A stretch of 64,000 nucleotides of DNA. It comes from Candidatus Poribacteria bacterium (GTDB taxonomy: Bacteria; Poribacteria; WGA-4E; WGA-3G). Positions 44,874 through 54,011 of the stretch are shown piece after piece. The DNA is taken from NCBI GenBank assembly GCA_022822085.1, contig JAJECK010000085.1, positions 55,910 through 119,909 of the forward strand, written 5' to 3'. How positions within the stretch are numbered: the first letter of the stretch is position 1; each line of letters starts with the position of its first letter. The notes below the pieces were generated by a model, which saw only the letters and a program-made list of their open reading frames with translations, was not told the origin of the DNA and made no database searches. A program made the translations under genes and the position numbers.

Positions 44874-46441
44874 TAATCTTCAGAAGTTTCCGCCTCTTCT
44901 TCTAACAGATTAATAAATAGATCTTCTGCTTTGACAACTTTAGGGACTAATCCATTTTGAAATGCGAATTTTGAAAATGCATCCCATTTTTCTTTTTCTT
45001 GGATCTGAGTTGTCGCAAATAGGTCTAAGGTGTCTTTAAATGCAAGTGTTTCTAATTCTTTGTTTGCATCAGGATTTGCCTTGAAAAAGAATTCCAATGC
45101 AGATTCCGGTTTCTTTTTCGTATATTGAATTGCTTCTCGAATTGCTGTCATCAACACTGTAGCTGTATTAGAATTATTTTCTAAATAATCGTCATTTGAA
45201 ATAATAACCAATTCATAGTAGTCCGGTATACCGTGTTTCTCAAGGGCGAAAAAAGCTGCTTCTGCTCCTTCAAGTTTGAGCATGTTAATCTCGTAGTTTC
45301 GAAACGGACCGATTACAGCATCAATTTGTCCACTAATTAGAGGCGCAATGATATTAGTTCCGACATTTATCAGTTTATAGTCATCTTTTGCTAATCCCGC
45401 ATTTGCACCTATTGCATGAAACAGCAGCACATCCAATGGTGCTACAGTATATCCGATTGTCTTACCTTTAAAATCTGCAGGTGTCTCAATACCTGATTTC
45501 TTCAGGTATGTGATTGTGTTCAGTGGATGTTCGACAAGTAACCCTATTGATTTGACAGGTAGGACTTCTTTACTTGCCCGAGCAATAGTTACACTGTGTT
45601 GGTAGTTCACCGCAAAGGGTGCTTTTCCTGCTGCGACAAGTTTCAACGGTGCATCAGGATCGCCACCCCATTGTAAATCAACGGATAAACCGTGTTTTTC
45701 AAATATTTTGTTTTCTTGTGCAACATAAAGCGGCACATGGTCAATATTTGGAAACCAGTCAAGCAGTAGCGTGACATTCTCCATTTCGATTACTGGAGCT
45801 TTGTAGATTGCTTTTACATCGGCATCCACACCGACGAACATACTCCAATTTCCCCAAGCTTGGCTTACCTTGACCATCAATAAGTTATTACCCTGTTTTA
45901 GGTCAACTTCAAATGTATCTTGATAACCGCCTGAACCTCGGTCAATTGGGTTATTATGAACTACCTCACCGTTCAGCCACACTTTTATAGAGTCATCACT
46001 ACCAACACTCATCGTCACATCATTCTGAGCGATTTCAGATTCAAGCGTAATCAACCCATAAGCTGAATGATCAAACACTTCACCGTTTACCCATCCCATT
46101 TTCTGAAAAAGATCTGTAAGGTTATCAATCTCACCGAAAAAATCATAAGTATTATCAATGCCGTTGAAACTAAGTTTACCGAGTGCCCATGCGTACTCTC
46201 CTACAATATGTCCTTCAATTGCTCCGTTAGTTGCAACATACATCTCTGTGATCTCACCGTCACTTGCAACTGCAAGTGAATCCACATTGGTGGAATTCGC
46301 TCCACCCTGATCTTGTTCGGTTGGCGCGATTATCCAAAGCCATGGACCGGTAATATACTCTTGGGCAAAGCCAGGAGATTGATTGAATAGTGAAACCAAA
46401 AACATTGTAAAGAGTAGAATGAAACATAACTTCGTTTTCAT
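44873..46441 (-). CDS. Thi5/NMT1-like ABC binding protein with N-terminal carbohydrate-binding-like domain
   Basis: 522 residues. Signal peptide (LCFILLFTMFLVSLFNQ). Residues ~27-205 form a beta-rich module (MSVGSDDSIKVWLNGEVVHN; NNLLMVKVSQAWGNWSMFVG) of PA14/NPCBM-like appearance often seen in secreted Poribacteria proteins. Residues ~220-500 are a Thi5/NMT1-type periplasmic binding domain: LLDWFPNIDHVPLYVAQEN, FEKHGLSVDLQWGGDPDAP, GKTIGYTVAPLDVLL. Such proteins deliver a thiamine pyrimidine precursor (FAMP or HMP) to an ABC permease. The position in a riboswitch-controlled operon with thiO/thiS/thiG supports that substrate. Confidence 0.85.
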   Translation of the reverse strand: MKTKLCFILLFTMFLVSLFNQSPGFAQEYITGPWLWIIAPTEQDQGGANSTNVDSLAVASDGEITEMYVATNGAIEGHIVGEYAWALGKLSFNGIDNTYDFFGEIDNLTDLFQKMGWVNGEVFDHSAYGLITLESEIAQNDVTMSVGSDDSIKVWLNGEVVHNNPIDRGSGGYQDTFEVDLKQGNNLLMVKVSQAWGNWSMFVGVDADVKAIYKAPVIEMENVTLLLDWFPNIDHVPLYVAQENKIFEKHGLSVDLQWGGDPDAPLKLVAAGKAPFAVNYQHSVTIARASKEVLPVKSIGLLVEHPLNTITYLKKSGIETPADFKGKTIGYTVAPLDVLLFHAIGANAGLAKDDYKLINVGTNIIAPLISGQIDAVIGPFRNYEINMLKLEGAEAAFFALEKHGIPDYYELVIISNDDYLENNSNTATVLMTAIREAIQYTKKKPESALEFFFKANPDANKELETLAFKDTLDLFATTQIQEKEKWDAFSKFAFQNGLVPKVVKAEDLFINLLEEEAETSED

Positions 46442-46525
46442 CAGAAATTCCTCCTATTTATTTTAGCAAATGTAGTGTTGATAGTAGTTTATGTTAAATT
46501 GCTCCGCACTGATTTAATACACTTA

Positions 46526-47296
46526 TTAGACCTCTGATTCGTTTTTCAGATGCTTTCGCCAAGGCATTGCAAAATATTCTAATAAGGACATAAACGCAAA
46601 TAAGCCTAATCCTAAGAATGTTAGACAGAAAATTGCAGCAAAAACAAGAGATACTTCAAGTGTTGAATTGGCATATAACATTAAATAGCCAAGTCCCGCA
46701 CTTGCCCCTACCCATTCGCCAATCACAGCACCGATTGTTGAAATGGATATCCCAATTTTCGCACCAGAAAAGATGAACGGCAAAGCGGTTGGCATCCGAA
46801 CTTTCCAAAGTATCTGCCAACGTGATGCACGCAGTATCTTAAATAGGTTCACTGTATCCGGATCGGTAGATTTCAACCCATCTAAAGTCGTCAGGACAAT
46901 AGCGAAAAACACGATAATTGCTGCCATTATCACTTTAGAGGCAATGCCAAACCCAAACCATACCACTAACAATGGTGCTATTGCAAACACTGGTACTGTT
47001 TGAGAACCAATCACGTAAGGATAGAAAGCTTTCTCCAAAATCGGAAACTCAAACATCAGTACTGCTAAAGGCACACCTATACTAACCGCAAGTGCAAATC
47101 CGAGCAGCATTTCTTGTAATGTAACCCATGAATGCTTCAACAATTGATCGTATTCTAAATATAGGGTTACAACGATTTTTGATGGTGGCGGTAGAATAAA
47201 GGCTGGGATCTCTTTTATATGGACATAGACTTCCCATATTACCAACATAACCAACAAAATCAACGCAGGTAAAACATAATTTCTAAAGAAACGCAT
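46526..47296 (-). CDS. ABC transporter permease for a thiamine precursor (ThiX-like)
   Basis: 256 residues, about six membrane helices. The BPD_transp_1 EAA loop is visible as KILRASRWQILWKVRMPTALPF (~150-172; split here for length limits at LWKVRMPTALP). First gene after the TPP riboswitch. It pairs with the downstream binding protein. The ATPase subunit (ThiZ-type) expected with these genes is not in the operon; it may be elsewhere in the genome or shared. ATG 47296 directly follows the leader terminator. Confidence 0.86.
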   Translation of the reverse strand: MRFFRNYVLPALILLVMLVIWEVYVHIKEIPAFILPPPSKIVVTLYLEYDQLLKHSWVTLQEMLLGFALAVSIGVPLAVLMFEFPILEKAFYPYVIGSQTVPVFAIAPLLVVWFGFGIASKVIMAAIIVFFAIVLTTLDGLKSTDPDTVNLFKILRASRWQILWKVRMPTALPFIFSGAKIGISISTIGAVIGEWVGASAGLGYLMLYANSTLEVSLVFAAIFCLTFLGLGLFAFMSLLEYFAMPWRKHLKNESEV

Positions 47297-47312
47297 CTAA
47301 TACATTAACAGC

Positions 47313-47336
47313 AAAAAACCGTCTTCCGTTTTCGGT
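47313..47336 (-). terminator. Leader terminator 2 of the thiamine operon
   Basis: Minus strand ACCG-AAAACGGAAG-ACGGT followed by TTTTT, 17 bases before the permease start. With the second hairpin at 47358-47379 it probably forms the riboswitch expression platform. Confidence 0.6.
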
Positions 47337-47357
47337 AGAGAAGCATGCTGGTAGTTC

Positions 47358-47379
47358 AAAAAACTGCCTTGACAGTACC
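47358..47379 (-). terminator. Leader terminator 1 of the thiamine operon
   Basis: Minus strand GGTACTGTCAAGGCAGTTTTTT: short ACTG/CAGT stem followed by six T, between the TPP aptamer and the permease. Confidence 0.6.
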
Positions 47380-47426
47380 AAAAAGAAGCGGCTCAGTACC
47401 TCTGAATTAGAGGTGCGATTCGTTTT

Positions 47427-47505
47427 GTATTTCCCTACGCTGGCATGACCCAGATCAGGTTCAATGGGTGTTTTCTCAGCTCAAAAAAATAAGAGCACCC
47501 CATAA
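47427..47505 (-). promoter_or_regulatory. TPP riboswitch (THI element)
   Basis: Minus strand contains the conserved aptamer parts in order: GGGGTGCTC, GAGCTGAGAAAACACCC, TTGAACCTGATCTGGGTCA and TGCCAGCGTAGGGAA. All core TPP-binding sequence (CUGAGA; ACCUGA; GCGUAGGGA) is intact. It precedes the permease-binding protein-thiO-thiS-hepT-mntA-thiG operon, and TPP binding should favour the terminator hairpins downstream. Confidence 0.97.
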
Positions 47506-47517
47506 TGTTATTTCAAT

Positions 47518-47523
47518 ATTATA
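47518..47523 (-). promoter_or_regulatory. Possible -10 box of the thiamine operon
   Basis: TATAAT on the minus strand 14 bases before the aptamer. The -35 region is weak (TTGCAA is 20 bases upstream), so only the -10 is proposed. Confidence 0.4.
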
Positions 47524-47571
47524 ATATCATAATTTTAGATTATTTGCAAATACAAAAATATTAAACAAATT

Positions 47572-48576
47572 CTAATCCACTGGCATGGCGTGTTCCGGAA
47601 TTTCCACACCTTGTTCTGTCCAAAACTTATAGGCACCTTTATGCAAAGGAATAACAAACGCTTTTGATGCATTTTCTATGTTCATTACTGATGCAGCTTG
47701 GTTTGTTTGGAGCATTGTATTTATTCCTTCTGCTGAATAGAGGTGTTTCAGAATAGTATATATGGTCTCTTCAGGCACTGACTTATTTGCAATCAGGACT
47801 GTCGGCATAGCGATTGTATTTACAGGTTCAACCTTCCCTTCATACGCGCCTTCTGGTAAACTTGATGAAAAATAGAAAGGGTATTGATCATAAAAACCGG
47901 AATTTTTCGCGGGTGTATCAAGGTCTATCATGCGAATAGATTTTATTGCTGTTAACTCAATTATTGCGCTATTTGGTACACTAACAAGCCACATAAAACC
48001 TTGAACTTGACCATCTTGTAATGCTTGTGCACCAGCAGTTCCACCCCTATAAATCGGTGTGAATTTCTTCCATATTCCAACAGATTTCGCAAGACGTTCC
48101 ATAGTTTTTGCGGTTCCAGATCCAGGTGCTCCACAAGAAACCTTAGCTCCGACAATATCATCTAACTGATGTACATCGCTGTTCTCAAGGGTAGAAAATT
48201 GACCATACGCATAATATAAGAGCGTAACCATACGGATATTAGTTCTCGGTCCCACTTCTGCAAATGCTTCTTTTCCATTGTACCCAAGTGAACTTTCGGA
48301 TGCAAATACTACCCCGAGTGCGTTTTCCTCTCCATTAATACGTCTTGTGTTTTCCACGGATCCGGCGGAAGCAACCACTGAAAGTTTTATGTCAGTAACA
48401 TTGTGATGGACAATCTGCTTAATACCACCCGCAAATTGAGAAAAACTCCCACCAATCACACCTCCATAGATTGTATACCATTTTTTATCCTGTTTGTCTC
48501 CACATCCTGAAATAGCAATCAGGATTAATATAATAGAGCTGACACATAATTGAATATAATTCTGTTTAATTCGCAT
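47572..48576 (-). CDS. TAXI-family TRAP transporter binding lipoprotein
   Basis: About 334 residues from ATG 48576, which begins a lipoprotein signal (IILILIAISGCGDK; lipobox ISGC). The frame is open to 48639 but would add an unlikely basic tail. Features of the TAXI (TRAP-associated extracytoplasmic immunogenic) family: YTIYGGVIGGSFSQFAGG near the mature start, GEENALGVVFASESSLGYNG, CGAPGSGTAKTMERLAKSVG and FTPIYRGGTAGAQALQDGQV. Members bind small carboxylates such as glutamate. No DctQM-type membrane subunits are adjacent. Confidence 0.9.
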   Translation of the reverse strand: MRIKQNYIQLCVSSIILILIAISGCGDKQDKKWYTIYGGVIGGSFSQFAGGIKQIVHHNVTDIKLSVVASAGSVENTRRINGEENALGVVFASESSLGYNGKEAFAEVGPRTNIRMVTLLYYAYGQFSTLENSDVHQLDDIVGAKVSCGAPGSGTAKTMERLAKSVGIWKKFTPIYRGGTAGAQALQDGQVQGFMWLVSVPNSAIIELTAIKSIRMIDLDTPAKNSGFYDQYPFYFSSSLPEGAYEGKVEPVNTIAMPTVLIANKSVPEETIYTILKHLYSAEGINTMLQTNQAASVMNIENASKAFVIPLHKGAYKFWTEQGVEIPEHAMPVD

Positions 48577-48671
48577 TAGCAATCCTTGAATATTAGGTTT
48601 ATGATAACCGATTATATCGGACCTTTTCCGAATTGACAAGTTAATTGAGGGTGTGCCTAATTATACCATTC

Positions 48672-49946
48672 CTATATTCCTATTTCTTTAACACACCGGA
48701 ATCCATAATTATAGTGTGTAGAATTCGGAGCTGCCCATCCACAGTAGGCAATCCGAGTGGCACGTTCACTGCTTGCCCAAGATCCACCACGGACTATTCG
48801 AGAAGATTTTACTTTCAAAAAATTGTTTGTAATTTCAGAAATTTCGACTGCAGTCATATCAGAATGCTGATGAGTAGAATTCTCATAAGATTCACTTAGA
48901 CACCACTCCCAAACATTGCCAACCATATCATATATTCCATATTCATTTGCTGGAAACTTACTAACTTCTGTTGTTGTTCTGATATGCATACCGTAATTCG
49001 CAAGTTCCAAGTTGATATGATCACCCCACGGATAGTTCTGTCCATCTACGCCGCCGCGTGCAGCCTTCTCCCATTCTACTTGAGTCGGCAACCTTTTACC
49101 AATCCATTGTGCATAAGCCATTGCAGCATACCAACTCACAAAAATTACAGGGTGGTCTGCTTTACCGCGTGGATAGCTTTTACCAAGCCAAGTTTCTAAG
49201 TAATTTCCATCGTGAAGAACACTTGGAATATTATTTTTGGACCATTGTGAGTTAGAATCCAGAAATGTCTTATATTGTGCATTGGTTACAGGATAAATAT
49301 CAATCAAGTAGCCATCCAAAGAGACAGATATAGTTGAAATTGATGTCTCGTCAGTTTCTTTGTCAACACTCCCCATTTGAAATTCACCAGCAGGAATAAA
49401 GACCATATCAGCAGGTAAATCATATTCCTCAGGTAAAGTATGAAACCTTAATTCCTGAGAAGGTGTTACTTCAAGACCAGTTCTTTGAGGTGCAGGTGTG
49501 TTTTCGACTTCTAATTCTGGTTTATCAACATGGTTTTGAAGGAAGGCAATGTGTTCGCGTCTTTTCAATGGATCAATCAATGTATCACGCGCTTCATTCA
49601 GAACATTCCGCCACTGTTCTTGTGACCTCCCATCAGAACGCGGGAGTCCTCCCGCACGCAAGGATGCGCTATATAGTCGTGAATGAGATGCATCAACAAA
49701 ATTTGCAATGTCAGTTACACTTTTGTTCTGAAGTTCTTCTATAGAAAGCTCCAATACTTCAAAATAATTTAATTCTTGTCCAACAATCAAACCGAGAGAA
49801 ATGAGTATTTCTGAGGCTTCCTCAATGGAAAGTCCATAATTCTGCACTGCTTGACTCAGTAATCCACGTCTTTGAACGTCGGTTATGCTTGGTGATACTG
49901 TTTTGAATGTGTTGACGACCTCCATGAATTCTTCTCGTTTAGACAT
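48672..49946 (-). CDS. J-like/FGE-like paralogue 1
   Basis: 424 residues: helical segment (1-57), J-domain-like segment (~60-135: NYFEVLELS, ...SHSRLYSASL, QWRNVLNEARDTLIDPLKRREHI) with LPRSDG in place of HPD, linker, and an FGE/SUMF1-like domain (181-424: MVFIPAGEFQMGS, YPVTNAQYKTF, HPVIFVSWYAAMAYAQWIGK, RLPTQVEWEKAARGG, YGIYDMVGNVWEWCL, RIVRGGSW, YGFRCV). The Cys pair needed for formylglycine generation is missing after RGGSW. Last gene of the array and the one closest to the TAXI gene. Cytoplasmic (no signal peptide). Confidence 0.85.
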   Translation of the reverse strand: MSKREEFMEVVNTFKTVSPSITDVQRRGLLSQAVQNYGLSIEEASEILISLGLIVGQELNYFEVLELSIEELQNKSVTDIANFVDASHSRLYSASLRAGGLPRSDGRSQEQWRNVLNEARDTLIDPLKRREHIAFLQNHVDKPELEVENTPAPQRTGLEVTPSQELRFHTLPEEYDLPADMVFIPAGEFQMGSVDKETDETSISTISVSLDGYLIDIYPVTNAQYKTFLDSNSQWSKNNIPSVLHDGNYLETWLGKSYPRGKADHPVIFVSWYAAMAYAQWIGKRLPTQVEWEKAARGGVDGQNYPWGDHINLELANYGMHIRTTTEVSKFPANEYGIYDMVGNVWEWCLSESYENSTHQHSDMTAVEISEITNNFLKVKSSRIVRGGSWASSERATRIAYCGWAAPNSTHYNYGFRCVKEIGI

Positions 49947-50005
49947 GATTTATGTTCCAATTAATTAAAATTAACATAGATGCAAAATATGCTTTAAAAT
50001 TTACA

Positions 50006-51292
50006 TTATGTTTTCACATCCATCACACACCGAAACCCAAAAGTAGGAAAAGTATCAGTCGGGTTCCCACTAAATCTATGTGAGACACGGACACCTTGAG
50101 AATCAATCCCCCAAGGACCACCACGTAAAACGCGTGGTTCCCTTACCTCCGTAAAGTTGTTCACCACCCAAGGAACGTTATTTGTTCCTGAGAAAGGATT
50201 ATTTGGAGGAGAGACAAAATAGAAATCTGAATCGTAAGCATCAAGACACCACTCCCACACATTTCCGCTTATGTCATAAAGTCCAAAACCGTTAGCAGGC
50301 GTGTTTCCTATTGGTGTAGTATCGTCTGTATTAATGTTGATGTCATTAATAGAATCACCCCAAGGATATTTCTTCCCATCCACACCGCCGCGTGCTGCTT
50401 TTTCCCACTCCGCTTCTGTAGGAAGCCGTTTGCCGACCCATTGTGCATACGCAATCGCAGCATACCAACTCACCTGTGTAACTGGGTGATCCGCTTTACC
50501 GTTAGGAAATGTCTCGTACTCCCAATCTCTCAAATAATTCCCATCTTGTAATTCAATAGAGATATGTTCTCCATAGCTATCTATTTTTCTCCATTGTGGG
50601 TTAGCATAAATAAAATCTCTAAATTCAGAATTGGTAACTGGATATATATCTATCATGTAGGCATCAAGGAAAACAGCATGAACCGGATGTTCATCCTCTT
50701 GTGCCTCATCATCATCACTGCCCATTTGAAACTCACCAGCAGGAATGAAAACCATTCCTTCAGGTACAACAATTTCATCAGGTAAATTATCATGACTAAT
50801 TTCCTGACGTTGTCCATCAGATACATTCGATATTTGTTTAGCAGGAAGACTATGTGTGTCCAAACGGTGTTCATTAGTTTGTTGTAGAGTTGCAATGTAT
50901 TCACGTCTTTTCTCTGGATCAATCAATGTATCACGCGCTTCGTTCAATATGTTTCGCCACTGTTCTTGTGACCTCCCATCAGATCGCGGGAGTCCCCCCG
51001 CAGCTAATGATGTTGCATAAAGTTTTTTGTGTGAAGCATTAACATGGGTAGTAATGACATCTTCACTTAGATTATTCAGTTCAGCACTCGAGATATCCAA
51101 TATTTCAAAATAGTTGTCGTTTTGTCCAACAACCAATCCCGCTGCTTGCAGAATTTCAACGGCATCATCAACGTGAACTTCATATTCCAAAGTTGCCTGA
51201 CGCAAGATCCCTTTTCGTTGTTCGTCTGTAATAGTGCGTGAAACAGCTTTGAGACTACTGATAAATGCTACGAATTCATCGCGTTTAGACAT
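50006..51292 (-). CDS. J-like/FGE-like paralogue 2
   Basis: 428 residues from ATG 51292, which has GGAG 8 bases upstream (an in-frame GTG at 51301 lies within that site). J-like part NYFEILDIS...SHKKLYATSL with LPRSDGRSQEQWRNILNEARDTL; the HPD is replaced as in paralogue 1, and this stretch is closest to paralogue 1. FGE-like domain from ~residue 178 (EGMVFIPAGEFQMGSDDDE) to GFRCVMDV. The catalytic region reads RGGPWGIDSQGVRVSHRF, again with no Cys pair. Confidence 0.85.
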   Translation of the reverse strand: MSKRDEFVAFISSLKAVSRTITDEQRKGILRQATLEYEVHVDDAVEILQAAGLVVGQNDNYFEILDISSAELNNLSEDVITTHVNASHKKLYATSLAAGGLPRSDGRSQEQWRNILNEARDTLIDPEKRREYIATLQQTNEHRLDTHSLPAKQISNVSDGQRQEISHDNLPDEIVVPEGMVFIPAGEFQMGSDDDEAQEDEHPVHAVFLDAYMIDIYPVTNSEFRDFIYANPQWRKIDSYGEHISIELQDGNYLRDWEYETFPNGKADHPVTQVSWYAAIAYAQWVGKRLPTEAEWEKAARGGVDGKKYPWGDSINDININTDDTTPIGNTPANGFGLYDISGNVWEWCLDAYDSDFYFVSPPNNPFSGTNNVPWVVNNFTEVREPRVLRGGPWGIDSQGVRVSHRFSGNPTDTFPTFGFRCVMDVKT

Positions 51293-51340
51293 TATTTCCA
51301 CTCCAATGAATGGTCAATTTTGTAAAGTGGGTAGTGTTGA

Positions 51341-52564
51341 TTAAGACCCAACAGGTATTACACATCGAAATCCGATGTTTGAATTCGCGTATGTCGGTAC
51401 AGCCCCAGATCGCTTTGCTACTCTGATGTTCTCAACTGTATTGTACCATGATCCGCCGCGTAACACATGGAGTACTTTAGAGGCTGTATAATTACGCACA
51501 ATCGATTCAATACTCCCACCAGAAATCGGATTGTCGTATGACGAAAACGCGTAGTAACTCTTATCCCACTCATCAAGACACCATTCCCACACATTTCCAA
51601 CCATATCATATAAGCCGTAACCATTTGCAGGATACCTTCCAATAGGTGTTGTCTGTTGATGTCTTTTATGATAATTTGCTTTGCCTGCATCAATCTCATT
51701 TCCCCATGGATATTTCTGGTCGTTCAATCCACCCCGTGCTGCCTTCTCCCATTCCGCTTCTGTCGGCAAACGTTTACCTTTCCACTGAGCATACGCCATT
51801 GCGGCATACCAACTGACATGAACAACTGGGTGGTCTGCCCTCTCCCTTGGGTAGTTATTCTTCTCCCAATGATGTAAGTAATATCCATCGTGATAATTAA
51901 AGGAAAAGAATTTATCAAACCCTCGTGGTTTGTCCCAGTGAGGATTTGCATCAACGAATTCCTTAAATTCTTCATTTGTAACTGGATATTTGTCAATATA
52001 GAATGCATCAAGATTGACATCGTGAACAGGCATTTCGTCACGAAACCCTTCGTCATCACTACCACCCATTTTGAACTCACCTGCTGGAATAAGCACCATA
52101 GCTTCAAGAAGATGTAAAGGAACTGGCGGTTTTTCTACAGTTTCTTCTTCAAAATCGATTGTTATATGTTGTGAGTAACGTTGTTGTGGATCAATAAGTG
52201 CATCACGTGCTTGGTTTAGGAGTGTCCGCCACTGTTCCTCTGTCCGCCCATCTGCGCGCGGACGTCCTCCTGCCTCCAATGAAGCACTATAGCGGCTCTT
52301 GTGTGCTGCAATCACTTGGTCGGAAATTTCTGATTCATTTAGATTTTCAAATTCTGATCTTGATAACCCCAACACCTGAAAATAATCTATCCTCTCACCA
52401 ATTATCAATCCAGATGCATTCAGAATTTCAACTGCTTCATCAACGTCAATATCAAACTGTTGGACTGCTCTCCGAAGAAGTCCTTTGCGTTGTTCTTCAG
52501 AAATGGACGGTGATACTGTTTTGAATTCGGTTATTAGAGATATAAATTCATCACGATTTGACAT
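51341..52564 (-). CDS. J-like/FGE-like paralogue 3
   Basis: 407 residues, the shortest linker of the set (FGE-like domain begins at ~160, MVLIPAGEFKMGGSDDE). J-like segment DYFQVLGLS...AHKSRYSASL with RPRADG at the HPD place and LLNQARDALIDPQQR. C-terminal variable stretch: RGGSWYNTVENIRVAKRSGAVPT ending NIGFRCV (quoted in parts). All FGE core landmarks (VTNEEFKEFV, HVSWYAAMAYAQWKGK, PTEAEWEKAARGG, GNVWEWCLDEWDK) are intact, so the fold should be complete. Confidence 0.85.
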   Translation of the reverse strand: MSNRDEFISLITEFKTVSPSISEEQRKGLLRRAVQQFDIDVDEAVEILNASGLIIGERIDYFQVLGLSRSEFENLNESEISDQVIAAHKSRYSASLEAGGRPRADGRTEEQWRTLLNQARDALIDPQQRYSQHITIDFEEETVEKPPVPLHLLEAMVLIPAGEFKMGGSDDEGFRDEMPVHDVNLDAFYIDKYPVTNEEFKEFVDANPHWDKPRGFDKFFSFNYHDGYYLHHWEKNNYPRERADHPVVHVSWYAAMAYAQWKGKRLPTEAEWEKAARGGLNDQKYPWGNEIDAGKANYHKRHQQTTPIGRYPANGYGLYDMVGNVWEWCLDEWDKSYYAFSSYDNPISGGSIESIVRNYTASKVLHVLRGGSWYNTVENIRVAKRSGAVPTYANSNIGFRCVIPVGS

Positions 52565-52579
52565 GTTAAATCACTTGTA

Positions 52580-52600
52580 GGGGCGGGGTCTCCCCGCCCG
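52580..52600. repeat. GC-rich hairpin between paralogues 3 and 4
   Basis: GGGGCGGGG-TCT-CCCCGCCC is a strong stem in an otherwise AT-rich gap; a second small palindrome GAGGTAACCTC follows at ~52629. There is no T-run in the minus-strand direction, so it resembles the dispersed palindromic elements rather than a terminator. Confidence 0.6.
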
Positions 52601-52637
52601 TTTAGAAGAATCCTCTCTATATAGGGACGAGGTAACC

Positions 52638-53999
52638 TCACCCGGACGATGAAGGTGTCATATTATGATTTATGAGATATACTGTAGTTAACTCAGGAAT
52701 CCACAGGCAAAACACAACGAAAACTATGCTAAAGCATGTATATTTTGGCGTATTCCGAGAACGGTATGCAACCCGAACGTTCTGAGGCATACTAACACAT
52801 GATCCTCCCCGTAAAATCCGCTTTGATTTGATATCTGTAAAATTATTCACCGTATCTATGACGTTTTCACCTGAAATAGGATTATTCTGTGGAGAATGTC
52901 TATAAAAATTTCCATCCCATTTATCAAGACACCATTCATATACATTGCCAACTACATCATATAAACCGTAACCGTTCGCAGGATATTTACCAATAGATGT
53001 CGTCTTTCCAACATAAGCGTCATAGTTCACATAACTGGAATCTATTGTATCCCCCCATGGATACTTTTCTCCAGTCAGTCCTCCGCGAGCAGCCTTTTCC
53101 CATTCTGCTTCTGTTGGTAGTCGTTTACCTGCCCATTTCGCATACGCCATTGCCGCATACCAACTCACCCAAGTTACTGGATGATCGTCCTCTCCAGTCG
53201 GATAATCACGGACTTTCCAATGTTTCAAGTATTCACCGTCGTGATATATTTTCTGAATATTTCGGATATCGGAACTTCTCTGTTCGTACCATTTTGCTGG
53301 TTTTACCCACTCTGGATTCGCCTCCACAAATTCCTTATACTGTGCATTTGTCACAGGATACTTATCAATATAGAATGCATCCAAATAGACAGTATGCACA
53401 GGTTTCTCATCATTATATGCCACAAATTCATTACTTCCCATCAGAAAATCACCCGATGGAATAAGTACCATGCCGTCCTTTTCTGTCGGTATAGAGAGTT
53501 CATTGTGTTCAGTAGGGACAGCAAGCGTCTGTTCAGGTGCTGACTCCGTTTCATCTAAACCAATTTCTATTGGGGGTGCGTCATTATCTTGTAGAGAAGC
53601 AATATATATCTGTCGCCTTTCTGTATCTATGAGAACATCACGCGCTTGATTTAATAATGTTCGCCATTGTGCTTCTGTTCTACCATCAGCCCGAGGACGA
53701 CCACCCGCCTGCAACGAAGCACTATACAGTTGCTTATGTGCCACTTCCACAAGATTCCTGATTGCGAACTCATCTAAACCTTGGATCTCATCTAAAGAAA
53801 TACCTAACACATCAAAGTAACTTATCTCCTCACCAACAACTAAACCGAGAGATATAAGTATTTCTGTGGCTTCCTCAACTGAGAGACCATAATTTTGCAC
53901 TGCTTGTCGTAAGAGACCTTTCCGTTGATCGTTAGAAATAGTCGGCGAAGCCTCTCTGAGTGCACGAATTATTGTAATGAAATCATCTCGATTTGCCAT
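52638..53999 (-). CDS. J-like/FGE-like paralogue 4 with C-terminal frameshift
   Basis: 453 residues as read. Helical and J-like parts (SYFDVLGIS...AHKQLYSASL, RPRADGRTEAQWRTLLNQARDVL) and the FGE-like domain (from ~182, MVLIPSGDFLMGS) are normal up to RGGSCVSMPQNVRVAYRS and TPKYTCFSI. There the expected GFRC-type ending is lost: insertion of one G on the coding strand near 52724 would restore GFRCVLPVDS and a stop at 52693-52695, as in its paralogues. As it stands the protein gains a 23-residue unrelated tail (WIPELTTVYLINHN). The linker is nearly identical to paralogue 6. Confidence 0.85.
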   Translation of the reverse strand: MANRDDFITIIRALREASPTISNDQRKGLLRQAVQNYGLSVEEATEILISLGLVVGEEISYFDVLGISLDEIQGLDEFAIRNLVEVAHKQLYSASLQAGGRPRADGRTEAQWRTLLNQARDVLIDTERRQIYIASLQDNDAPPIEIGLDETESAPEQTLAVPTEHNELSIPTEKDGMVLIPSGDFLMGSNEFVAYNDEKPVHTVYLDAFYIDKYPVTNAQYKEFVEANPEWVKPAKWYEQRSSDIRNIQKIYHDGEYLKHWKVRDYPTGEDDHPVTWVSWYAAMAYAKWAGKRLPTEAEWEKAARGGLTGEKYPWGDTIDSSYVNYDAYVGKTTSIGKYPANGYGLYDVVGNVYEWCLDKWDGNFYRHSPQNNPISGENVIDTVNNFTDIKSKRILRGGSCVSMPQNVRVAYRSRNTPKYTCFSIVFVVFCLWIPELTTVYLINHNMTPSSSG

Positions 54000-54011
54000 A
54001 TAATTATACCA

